Assembly: GCA_900539655.1 (NCBI GenBank) | Contig: UQCR01000012.1 | Span: forward strand, 25,901-89,900 | Direction: 5' to 3' | DNA from: an uncultured Robinsoniella sp. | Lineage (GTDB): Bacteria; Bacillota; Clostridia; Lachnospirales; Lachnospiraceae | Length of the DNA stretch: 64,000 bases | Shown: positions 7,478 to 13,045 of the stretch, in pieces | Numbering within the stretch: position 1 is the first letter of the stretch | Layout: every line of letters begins with the position of its first letter | The notes under the pieces: model-generated | Told to the model about the DNA's origin: nothing | Databases searched by the model: none | What the model saw: the letters and a program-made list of their open reading frames with translations, nothing else | Translations under genes and position numbers: made by a program

Positions 7478-7714
7478 CTAAAAAATCTCTAACTTTTCTG
7501 CATCCGGAACCTGCAAAACCCGAAAAGCCCTTCGTACTTCAGGATATGTAAATGTTTCAGGCTTCTTTCTTTTGTTTTGTAGTGTACGTTTTGTGATTCT
7601 CAAATACATTGCTAAGTCATCTTCTGTCATTTTTCTAATATTAATGTACTTAGCAATTATTCCTTCAAGTGTTCTGTTTTTTACATCATCTTCATTTGGT
7701 TTTAATTTTGGCAT
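7478..7714 (-). CDS. Small HTH phage protein
   Basis: 78 residues. IRKMTEDDLAMYLRITKRTL, then QNKRKKPETFTYPEVRR, resembles the divergent Cro-type HTH proteins of Firmicute phages. The ATG at 7714 is preferred because GAAGGTGAAGT precedes it; an upstream ATG at 7729 is also possible. The first codons (MPKLKPN) and their upstream sequence are duplicated about 320 bp away (see the repeat at 8012-8045). Confidence 0.6.
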   Translation of the reverse strand: MPKLKPNEDDVKNRTLEGIIAKYINIRKMTEDDLAMYLRITKRTLQNKRKKPETFTYPEVRRAFRVLQVPDAEKLEIF

Positions 7715-7822
7715 ATACTTCACCTTCATTCCTTTTTTTTATTGTCTGCGGAAGCAGAAAGAATTACATTAGCAATTCATTACCCGACATTCGCATAACT
7801 TCGTTAACATGGAGTGGTCAAA

Positions 7823-7996
7823 TTACTTCTTTAGTGCAGAACCAACTTGGCCTACATTGACATCTAATATGACTGTCAGCTCTGCTGCGTTTGCGGCGGA
7901 GTGTGTCAGCTCATATCTTTTCACTGCATTTAACTTCACCCCATCTATGTGAATTGCTTCGGTTTCATCAATCGTGAGTTTATTTAAATCATTCAC
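7823..7996 (-). CDS. Small phage protein with GTG start (57 residues)
   Basis: GTG with AAGGTG eight bases upstream opens a 57-codon frame: VNDLNKLTIDETEAIHIDG, then VKLNAVKRYELTHSAANAAE and LTVILDVNV. The beta-strand pattern around 'VKRYELTHS...AELTVILDVNV' looks like small proteins found in Clostridia mobile elements. There is no defined function. It is the second gene of the leftward operon after the Cro-like gene. Confidence 0.5.
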   Translation of the reverse strand: MNDLNKLTIDETEAIHIDGVKLNAVKRYELTHSAANAAELTVILDVNVGQVGSALKK

Positions 7997-8011
7997 CCTT
8001 CAACACCTTCT

Positions 8012-8045
8012 CTTTATTTGGTCTTAATTTTGGCATATATTTTCC
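8012..8045. repeat. Diverged duplicate of the 7690-7723 gene start
   Basis: About 34 bases here match 7690-7723 with a few changes (both contain TTTGGTYTTAATTTTGGCAT). The copy on the minus strand encodes MPKLRPNKEKVLKGE and then stops, a truncated version of the MPKLKPNEDDV start of the downstream HTH gene. It is most likely the remnant of a duplicated gene start. It now leads straight into the GTG-started small gene. Confidence 0.45.
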
Positions 8046-8062
8046 TACCGTTCTCATCTCAT

Positions 8063-8281
8063 TTATGCGACAAATTGACTAAAAAAAATTGCTATGGCTT
8101 CATCAATAGTTAAGTTTAATTCTTTAGCAATTGCATCTACTTCACGAATAGAAAAAGTTTCACCCTCGCCATTTATTTTCCTATAAAAGGTGGCTTTATC
8201 TATATCTATCTTTTTAGATAGATCCGCTATACTCATACGTTTCTCTACGATTTTGCCACGTAATTTGTCTACATTAACCAT
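8063..8281 (-). CDS. Cro-like HTH repressor, first gene of the early operon
   Basis: 72 residues from MVNVDKLRGKIVEKRM, preceded by GGAGGTGATATA; earlier in-frame ATGs lie in the promoter. Residues 14-60 form an XRE/Cro HTH (SIADLSKKIDIDKATFYRKI, then IREVDAIAKELNLTIDEAI). It is transcribed away from the immunity genes. Its promoter sits between two near-identical palindromes, so it probably represses itself and the early operon, as Cro does. Confidence 0.75.
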   Translation of the reverse strand: MVNVDKLRGKIVEKRMSIADLSKKIDIDKATFYRKINGEGETFSIREVDAIAKELNLTIDEAIAIFFSQFVA

Positions 8282-8298
8282 TATATCACCTCCATCGA

Positions 8299-8312
8299 TC
8301 TCATTTGTGAGA
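8299..8312. promoter_or_regulatory. Operator palindrome 1
   Basis: TCTCATTTGTGAGA, a 5-bp-arm palindrome at the expected transcription start of the leftward promoter. It is a near copy of the palindrome at 8357-8372. Confidence 0.6.
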
Positions 8313-8320
8313 ATATAAAT

Positions 8321-8349
8321 ATAATATATCAATTTATCGGTTATGTCAA
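8321..8349 (-). promoter_or_regulatory. Leftward early promoter
   Basis: On the minus strand: TTGACA (8349-8344), 17-bp spacer, TATTAT (8326-8321). It is close to the sigma-A consensus and lies about 40 bp before the Cro-like start codon. It is flanked by the two TCTCAT-type palindromes. Confidence 0.75.
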
Positions 8350-8356
8350 GTAATAT

Positions 8357-8372
8357 TTCTCATTTATGAGAA
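8357..8372. promoter_or_regulatory. Operator palindrome 2
   Basis: TTCTCATTTATGAGAA, 6-bp arms, lies just upstream of the leftward -35 box and between the two divergent promoters. With operator 1 it brackets the leftward promoter. Confidence 0.6.
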
Positions 8373-8398
8373 TTATTATACTTATTCATTTTCTATAG

Positions 8399-8427
8399 TT
8401 GCGCTTTTGCGATTTCTATCGTATAAT
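8399..8427 (+). promoter_or_regulatory. Rightward immunity-region promoter
   Basis: TTGCGC (8399-8404), 17-bp spacer, TATAAT (8422-8427), 36 bp before the first repressor ATG. The spacer start contains CGCTTTTGCG, a small inverted repeat overlapping the -35 box that could be a repressor site. Confidence 0.65.
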
Positions 8428-8462
8428 AATTCTATATTCTGAAAGGAGCAAGATAAAATATT

Positions 8463-8882
8463 ATGACTCGCGGAGAAAGAATTAAACAGCTTCGAAAGGC
8501 TCTTGGTTTATCTGCTGAAGAATTAGGTACACTTATTGGAAAAACCAGAGCTACTATATATAGGTATGAAAACGGTGAAATAGAAGATATGCCAATCACT
8601 ATTCTCGAACCCTTAGCAAAGGCTCTAAATACTACCCCTGCTTTCTTAATGGGTTGGGATGAACCTACATACTATCACAAACTTGGAAAAATCGAAGCTT
8701 TAGATACCTTTAAAGCTGATGGTATTGCTGGAACAGAAGTATTAGACGACTCTGATGAGCTAAAAATTTTAAATATATTTCGTAAATTTAATTCAACAGG
8801 CAAGTTAGAAGCTACAAAACGCCTAGAGGAATTAAGCTATATTCCATTATATTGCAAAAAAGATTCAACAGAAACAAATTAA
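8463..8882 (+). CDS. XRE-type repressor A (CI-like, no peptidase domain)
   Basis: 139 residues. The N-terminal HTH (about 5-60: RIKQLRKALGLSAEELGTLI, then TRATIYRYENGEIEDMP) is a standard XRE domain. The C-terminal half (from about 63, ALNTTPAFLMGWDEPTYYHK) has no LexA-type Ser/Lys peptidase, so induction by self-cleavage is unlikely. That half is almost the same as in the gene at 9323-9745, while the HTH halves differ. It is the first gene after the rightward promoter and probably the main lysogeny repressor. Confidence 0.75.
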   Translation: MTRGERIKQLRKALGLSAEELGTLIGKTRATIYRYENGEIEDMPITILEPLAKALNTTPAFLMGWDEPTYYHKLGKIEALDTFKADGIAGTEVLDDSDELKILNIFRKFNSTGKLEATKRLEELSYIPLYCKKDSTETN

Positions 8883-8943
8883 AATTAATTTCAAAATATC
8901 CTCCTATAGTCAAAACAAAATATACTTATATAGAGGATTTAGA

Positions 8944-9297
8944 ATGAAAAGAGCACAAATTTTAGAAAGATTAATTAAATCAAAAGGGTATAGCTTTCGT
9001 TCAATCGCTGAAAAATGCAATATTCCGTATACTAGTGTATATACAATACTAAAACGTACCGGTGTTAATAAAGCAAGTGTAAAAGTTATTGTAAAGATTT
9101 GTAAAGAGTTAGGCATTAAAGTAGAAGATCTGGAAGAAATAGTTACTGGAGAAAATGCAGAAAAATCAGAGCCTACTTACGATGACATGCAGCAATTAAT
9201 AGCACAAAATGGAAACAAACTTACTACCGACGAAAAAAAGCTTCTAAATAAAATTGTTATCAGTATTATAAATAGAAAAGCTACTATATTATTGTGA
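8944..9297 (+). CDS. XRE-type regulator B
   Basis: 117 residues. The HTH at about 5-60 (ILERLIKSKGYSFRSIAEKC, then NIPYTSVYTILKRTG) is followed by a tail EPTYDDMQQLIAQNGNKLTT. That tail recurs almost unchanged in the gene at 9869-10192. It lies 61 bp after repressor A in the same direction and is the second gene of the duplicated cassette. It could be a co-repressor or an immunity-specificity protein; its DNA target is unknown. Confidence 0.7.
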   Translation: MKRAQILERLIKSKGYSFRSIAEKCNIPYTSVYTILKRTGVNKASVKVIVKICKELGIKVEDLEEIVTGENAEKSEPTYDDMQQLIAQNGNKLTTDEKKLLNKIVISIINRKATILL

Positions 9298-9322
9298 TCT
9301 ATTTACGAAAGGTGGTGACTTT

Positions 9323-9745
9323 ATGTTAAAGTTATACTCCAATATAAAATCTTTAAGAGAGGAGTTAGGATTTTCTCAGGATGATTTAGCTAAAAAAACT
9401 GGATATACCAGCCGCTCTTCAATTGCCAAGATTGAAAAAGGGCTCGTTGACCTATCTCAAACAAAAATAGATCTTTTTGCAAATGCTTTAAATACTACTC
9501 CAGCAAAACTTATGGGTTGGGATGAACCTACATATTATCACAAACTTGGAAAAACCGAAGCTTTAGATAACTTTAAAGCTGATGGTATTGCTGGAATAGA
9601 AGTATTAAATGAATCTGATGAGATAAAAATTTTAGATATATTTCGAAAATTTAATTCAACAGGCAAGTTAGAAGCTACAAAACGCCTAGAGGAAATAAGC
9701 TATATTCCAAAATATTGCAAAAAAGATTCCATAGAAACTAACTAA
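9323..9745 (+). CDS. XRE-type repressor A', domain-swapped copy of A
   Basis: 140 residues, AAAGGTGGTGACTTT ribosome site. The HTH (NIKSLREELGFSQDDLAKKT, then GYTSRSSIAKIEKGL) is clearly different from repressor A. From ALNTTPA onward the protein is near-identical to A, including GWDEPTYYHKLGK and FNSTGKLEATKRLEE. The intergenic sequence after A and A' is also similar. This is a duplicate in which the DNA-reading half was exchanged. Confidence 0.75.
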   Translation: MLKLYSNIKSLREELGFSQDDLAKKTGYTSRSSIAKIEKGLVDLSQTKIDLFANALNTTPAKLMGWDEPTYYHKLGKTEALDNFKADGIAGIEVLNESDEIKILDIFRKFNSTGKLEATKRLEEISYIPKYCKKDSIETN

Positions 9746-9803
9746 AATTTTCAACATATCCGCTGATAACAAAACAAAATATTACTTATATAGAAGTTTT
9801 AGA

Positions 9804-9878
9804 ATGGAAAAAGCAAAGGTACTTGCATTCTTATGCGGTAATATATTACCTATAAGGAGGTATTTAAAATGGGCTTAG
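9804..9878 (+). pseudogene. Vestigial start of an original B' gene
   Basis: A 24-codon frame beginning MEKAKVLAFL resembles the start of regulator B (MKRAQIL) and sits in the same place relative to the preceding repressor. It runs out of frame after a few codons. The functional B' start with its own AAGGAGG site lies inside its end. It looks like the leftover of the gene whose HTH half was replaced. Confidence 0.45.
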
Positions 9879-10192
9879 AAAAAATTGCAGAATATAAAAA
9901 AAAGATGGGAATGACAACTGCTGAATTAGCTGAAAAATCGGGAGTTCCGTTAGGTACATTAAATAAAATATTAAGTGGCGCTACGAAAGACCCCAAGCTA
10001 GAAACTTTAAAAGCTATTGCTAGGGTTTTAGGTTTAACATTAAATGATTTTGATGATTATGAAGACAAGAATGATATTACAGCATGTATAGAACCTACCT
10101 ATAACGATATGCAACAGCTTATAGCCAGAAATGGGAACAAACTTACGACCGATGAAAAAATGCTTCTAATAAAATTGCTATCGGAATTTTAA
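9869..10192 (+). CDS. XRE-type regulator B', domain-swapped copy of B
   Basis: 107 residues, ATAAGGAGGTATTTAAA ribosome site. The HTH (KKKMGMTTAELAEKSGVPLG, then TLNKILSGATKDPKLETLK) differs from B. The tail EPTYNDMQQLIARNGNKLTT matches B's tail. It closes the A-B-A'-B' array. Like the others it has no cleavage domain. The most likely role is repression or anti-repression within phage immunity. Confidence 0.72.
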   Translation: MGLEKIAEYKKKMGMTTAELAEKSGVPLGTLNKILSGATKDPKLETLKAIARVLGLTLNDFDDYEDKNDITACIEPTYNDMQQLIARNGNKLTTDEKMLLIKLLSEF

Positions 10193-10257
10193 TTTTAAAT
10201 ATATAAAAATCAATAGGCAAGTCCTTTGATAATAAAAAAAGAAAGAGGGAATAAATT

Positions 10258-11082
10258 ATGTTAATAACATGTCCCGAATGTGGGAAAGAAATATCTGACA
10301 GAGCTGTGTCTTGCCCTAATTGTGGCTTTCCGATTGCAACTCAAGACGACACATCTGTACAGCAAGAAAGTACGAGTAACGCCATAAATCCAAATCAGGA
10401 ATTACTTGAAGAGATTTACTCTTGTTACCCCAAAGACAAAATAAATGCGGTTAAGGTATTTTCCCAACAGTCGGGTGAGTCATTAATCACCTCAAAGAAG
10501 GTAATAGATGTTTATTATAAGTCTGTATCATCTGTTATAAGCCCTGTATGCCCGACACCATCTATACAATTTCGGGCGACAAAGAAACTAGGTCCGGTAC
10601 AGGTGGATGAAAATAACCGATTATTTAAAATACAGGGAAAAGTAACCACCGTAGGTAAAAAAGGTGGATTTTTTAAAGGTGCAATGGCAATATCTACACT
10701 AGGTATGTCAAACTTAGTGATGCCTGGAAACATGACAAAAGTAGGAACTAAAGACTGTTATGACTTCTCAGATCTCGTATCTTATGAACTCTTAGAAGAT
10801 GATAGTATCGTTACAAGCGGTGGCGTAGGTCAAGCATTAGTAGGCGGTGCTGTTTTTGGGGCTGCTGGCGCGATAGCTGGTGGTATAACAGGAAAACGTA
10901 CACAAAAGAAAAAAGTAAACTCTTTAATTATTAAAGTAACTTTGAATAATTTTAATGCACCCTGTATTATGATACCATTAATCTCTAAAGCTACTAAAAC
11001 CGACAGTAAAGATTACCAAAATGCCTTTAATCAGGCACATCAGATCCTTGCCATACTAGATGTAATTACTCATAATAAGTAA
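10258..11082 (+). CDS. Zinc-ribbon protein with glycine-zipper segment, lysogeny-expressed
   Basis: 274 residues, AAAGAGGGAATAAATT ribosome site. The N-terminal zinc ribbon is CPECGKEISDRAVSCPNCGF (CxxC...CxxC, residues 5-24). The middle has beta-like segments, then a hydrophobic glycine-rich stretch (VGGAVFGAAGAIAGGITG, about 205-222) like glycine-zipper membrane insertions. It follows the repressors and precedes the integrase, so it is probably transcribed in the lysogen. It may be a lysogenic-conversion or superinfection-exclusion factor, but this is inference from position only. Confidence 0.6.
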   Translation: MLITCPECGKEISDRAVSCPNCGFPIATQDDTSVQQESTSNAINPNQELLEEIYSCYPKDKINAVKVFSQQSGESLITSKKVIDVYYKSVSSVISPVCPTPSIQFRATKKLGPVQVDENNRLFKIQGKVTTVGKKGGFFKGAMAISTLGMSNLVMPGNMTKVGTKDCYDFSDLVSYELLEDDSIVTSGGVGQALVGGAVFGAAGAIAGGITGKRTQKKKVNSLIIKVTLNNFNAPCIMIPLISKATKTDSKDYQNAFNQAHQILAILDVITHNK

Positions 11083-11089
11083 AGTAAGT

Positions 11090-11122
11090 AAAAACCGCCC
11101 GGTGCTGGAAACACCGAACGGC
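11090..11122 (-). terminator. Leftward terminator-like hairpin after the zinc-ribbon gene
   Basis: CCG-CC-CGGTG, 7-nt loop, CACCG-AA-CGG. On the minus strand the stem is followed by TTTTT, so it fits a terminator for leftward transcription. On the plus strand the U run is missing. No leftward gene is seen to its right inside the prophage. Confidence 0.45.
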
Positions 11123-11195
11123 TTAAGAAAAAACTATACAGACAAAGAGCCTATATAATATTGCCAATGACAAGCATATTATATCATTTTCCTCG

Positions 11196-11220
11196 ACGCC
11201 TGTATAGGTGTTATTTTTTT
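11196..11220 (+). terminator. Terminator-like hairpin just before the integrase ribosome site
   Basis: ACGCCT, GTAT, AGGTGT followed by TATTTTTTT. It lies directly upstream of the AAAAGGAGGAATAAAATT site of the integrase gene. It would stop transcripts arriving from the immunity region before the integrase coding sequence. Confidence 0.55.
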
Positions 11221-11242
11221 ACGAAAAAGGAGGAATAAAATT

Positions 11243-12319
11243 ATGGCAACAGCTAAAAAACTACCATCCGGAAGTTGGCGATGCCTTGTATACAGCCACA
11301 CGGAAACCGTAAAAGGAAAAGACGGCATCGAAAAGAAAAAAAGAATCTATGAATCCTTTACCAGTGATGACCCATCTGCCGCCGGGAAAAGAGAAGCAGA
11401 ATATGCCGCCGCAGAATACGCATTAAACAAGAAAGAAAAAAGCAAAGTATCTCACAAAACATATGGTGAATGCCTGGATGATTATATTGAAAACCGCACT
11501 GCTGTTCTTTCTCCGTCAACCATTCGTGAATATAAACGGTCCAGGCGCTGTGATCTCCAGGATCTGGCAGACCTGCGTATCTGTGATCTAACTCAGGCTA
11601 TTATCCAGAAATCAATTAACAGGGAGTCGCAAACACACTCCCCCAAAAGCGTGCGCAACATGCACGGCCTGTTATCTGCCGTATTAAAAGAATATCGACC
11701 GAATTTCGCCTTAAATACCACCCTGCCACAAAAAGTACGTCCAAAGATTCACGTTCCTACAGACGCCGAAATACAAGCTTTAATGACATACATAGAAGAT
11801 ACGGAAATGGAAATCCCCATATTGTTAGCCGCTTTTGGGCCAATGCGCAGAGGTGAAATCTGTGCACTTGACAGTATGCACATTAATAAAAATATTGTAC
11901 ATGTGGCATATGCCATCGTATTAAATGACAAAAATGAATGGGTAAAAAAATCCACAAAGACATACGATGGGGATCGCCTGATTGAGTTTCCGGACTTCGT
12001 AATAAAAAAGCTGGAACATAAATCCGGGCAAATTGTTAATTTACTGCCCTCGCAAATATCAGACCGGTTTTCGGATGTCCTAAAAAGAGCCGGCATCCCT
12101 CATTTTCGATTTCACGACCTGAGACACTACAATGCATCTGTATCTCATGCTCTTGGCATCCCCGACCAGTACATTATGAAGAGAGGCGGCTGGGCATCCG
12201 ATGCAGTGCTAAAAAATGTTTACCGGCATACCATGAGTGACCGAACTGAGCAAATGAACCAGATCGCAAATGATCATTTTATTAATTTATGCAACACGAA
12301 ATGCAACACAACTTCTTAA
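11243..12319 (+). CDS. int: Phage tyrosine integrase
   Basis: 358 residues. There is an N-terminal arm-binding region (about 1-65) and a SAM-like core-binding domain (about 70-165). The catalytic domain shows Arg in GPMRRGEICAL (about 201), HDLRH (about 290), a Trp in RGGWAS in place of the second His, and the nucleophile Tyr in NVYRHTM (about 326). It catalyses site-specific integration and excision. It stops 35 bp before a tRNA 3' fragment, the usual layout for tRNA-targeting integrases. An intrinsic terminator precedes its ribosome site, which suggests expression is held down in the lysogen. Confidence 0.92.
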   Translation: MATAKKLPSGSWRCLVYSHTETVKGKDGIEKKKRIYESFTSDDPSAAGKREAEYAAAEYALNKKEKSKVSHKTYGECLDDYIENRTAVLSPSTIREYKRSRRCDLQDLADLRICDLTQAIIQKSINRESQTHSPKSVRNMHGLLSAVLKEYRPNFALNTTLPQKVRPKIHVPTDAEIQALMTYIEDTEMEIPILLAAFGPMRRGEICALDSMHINKNIVHVAYAIVLNDKNEWVKKSTKTYDGDRLIEFPDFVIKKLEHKSGQIVNLLPSQISDRFSDVLKRAGIPHFRFHDLRHYNASVSHALGIPDQYIMKRGGWASDAVLKNVYRHTMSDRTEQMNQIANDHFINLCNTKCNTTS

Positions 12320-12354
12320 AGCCCAGTAAAATCAAGGGTTTTACAGTATATTTA

Positions 12355-12379
12355 ACAGGTTCAAGTCCTGTTATCCGCA
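12355..12379 (+). other. tRNA 3' fragment, right attachment site of the prophage
   Basis: ACAGG-TTCAAGT-CCTGT is a perfect T arm. It is followed by TATCCGC plus A, the 3' half of an acceptor stem whose partner would be GCGGATA. No D or anticodon arm precedes it; the upstream bases belong to the integrase end. It is therefore the displaced 3' end of a tRNA, possibly tRNA-Leu judging by the acceptor sequence. The intact tRNA should lie at the left end of the prophage, outside the window. Confidence 0.7.
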
Positions 12380-12400
12380 GGCTATGAAATATGTGAGAAT

Positions 12401-12443
12401 ACCGTTGATTCCTTGTGTTTAGAGGGGTTGGCGGTGTTTTTTT
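12401..12443 (+). terminator. Terminator of the interrupted tRNA gene
   Basis: ACCGTTGATTCC pairs over 12 positions with GGGGTTGGCGGT (several G-U pairs), followed by GTTTTTTT. It lies 22 bp after the tRNA fragment and was probably the tRNA's own terminator before the phage inserted. Bases 12,444-12,603 hold nothing I can identify. Confidence 0.6.
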
Positions 12444-12603
12444 GTGCTGTATCTCATTAGGTCTCTTTTTGAACAGGTCTTGCAGTAATATTAACTTGAT
12501 GTATTTTCAATATCCCCAAGCAGCCAATAGGGATATATCATTATAATGCCTGAAAACTAAAACTATAGGAGTAAAACCTGCACCGTCTTCTAAAATAAAA
12601 AAT

Positions 12604-12632
12604 TTGACAAATCCTCTCATCCATTATATACT
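12604..12632 (+). promoter_or_regulatory. Strong promoter with no gene directly downstream
   Basis: TTGACA (12604-12609), 17-bp spacer, TATACT (12627-12632). The next protein start in this direction is about 410 bp away, behind a terminator. It therefore most likely makes an untranslated RNA covering the hairpin at 12670-12696. Confidence 0.6.
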
Positions 12633-12669
12633 AACAGTGTATTATCAACTATGATAATATATTTGACTC

Positions 12670-12696
12670 ATAGCCCAGATCCCACGTCTGGGCTAT
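12670..12696 (+). repeat. Perfect 10-bp hairpin with UCCCACG loop
   Basis: ATAGCCCAGA, loop TCCCACG, TCTGGGCTAT. No U run follows, so it is not an obvious terminator. With the promoter about 40 bp upstream it would be near the 5' end of the RNA. Confidence 0.55.
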
Positions 12697-12774
12697 ACCC
12701 GTTTGTAAAATATCCTTATATAATTGTCTAAAATGCCCTTTCCAAAAATTGTTAAAAAATTTTGTAAATTTGAA

Positions 12775-12803
12775 TTGCATTATTTGCCAAAATGTGCTAA
12801 AGT
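12775..12803 (+). promoter_or_regulatory. Candidate promoter of a small RNA
   Basis: TTGCAT (12775-12780), 17-bp spacer, TAAAGT (12798-12803). It matches the consensus moderately. The predicted start near 12810 gives a compact RNA ending at the terminator at 12880-12914. Confidence 0.45.
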
Positions 12804-12809
12804 ACTATT

Positions 12810-12914
12810 GTATTAGCGAACAGCTAATATATTTCATAACTCACACTTCGCAGCCCCCACACGCTGCGAAGTACTCCCTAATAGCCGGCATTGTTTGCCA
12901 GAGCTATTTTTTTT
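12810..12914 (+). ncRNA. Candidate trans-acting small RNA with C-rich loop
   Basis: About 105 nt with three hairpins. The first is ATTAGC-GAACA-GCTAAT (12812-12828). The second is ACTTCGCAG-CCCCCACACG-CTGCGAAGT (12845-12872), with a 9-bp stem and a C-rich loop. The third is a terminator (12880-12914: AATAGC...GGCA...TGCC...GCTATT then T6). The unpaired ACTCCCT between hairpins two and three could pair with AGGGAG-type ribosome sites. C-rich loops that bind Shine-Dalgarno regions are known in Gram-positive small RNAs. No protein frame in this direction has a ribosome site. I recognise no named family, so it may be new or just a leader. Confidence 0.5.
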
Positions 12915-12938
12915 GTGCTTTTATTGGAAACTCACATA

Positions 12939-12967
12939 TTGACATTTATTTCACAAAGGACTATATT
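12939..12967 (+). promoter_or_regulatory. gldA promoter
   Basis: TTGACA (12939-12944), 17-bp spacer, TATATT (12962-12967), about 80 bp before the gldA ATG. The leader that follows contains GGCG...CGCC arms but no recognised riboswitch. Confidence 0.7.
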
Positions 12968-13045
12968 AGACATGAAATGAATACAGGCGTTTCCCATCGC
13001 CGCAGAGACACCTGCAATAAGCAAGCGGCGAAGAAAAGAGGCAGA

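Noticed and set aside
1..12379. Integrative conjugative element rather than prophage
   Set aside because: No relaxase, VirB4/TraG or mobilisation gene is visible, while the helicase loader, annealing protein, HNHc, YopX and Cro/CI layout are phage-like. The left part is unseen, so this is not fully excluded.
12749..13045. Upstream extension of the glycerol dehydrogenase frame by 99 codons
   Set aside because: It runs through a clear terminator and the TTGACA/TATATT promoter, has no ribosome site, and would give a protein far longer than the family. The start at 13046 has a fitting site.
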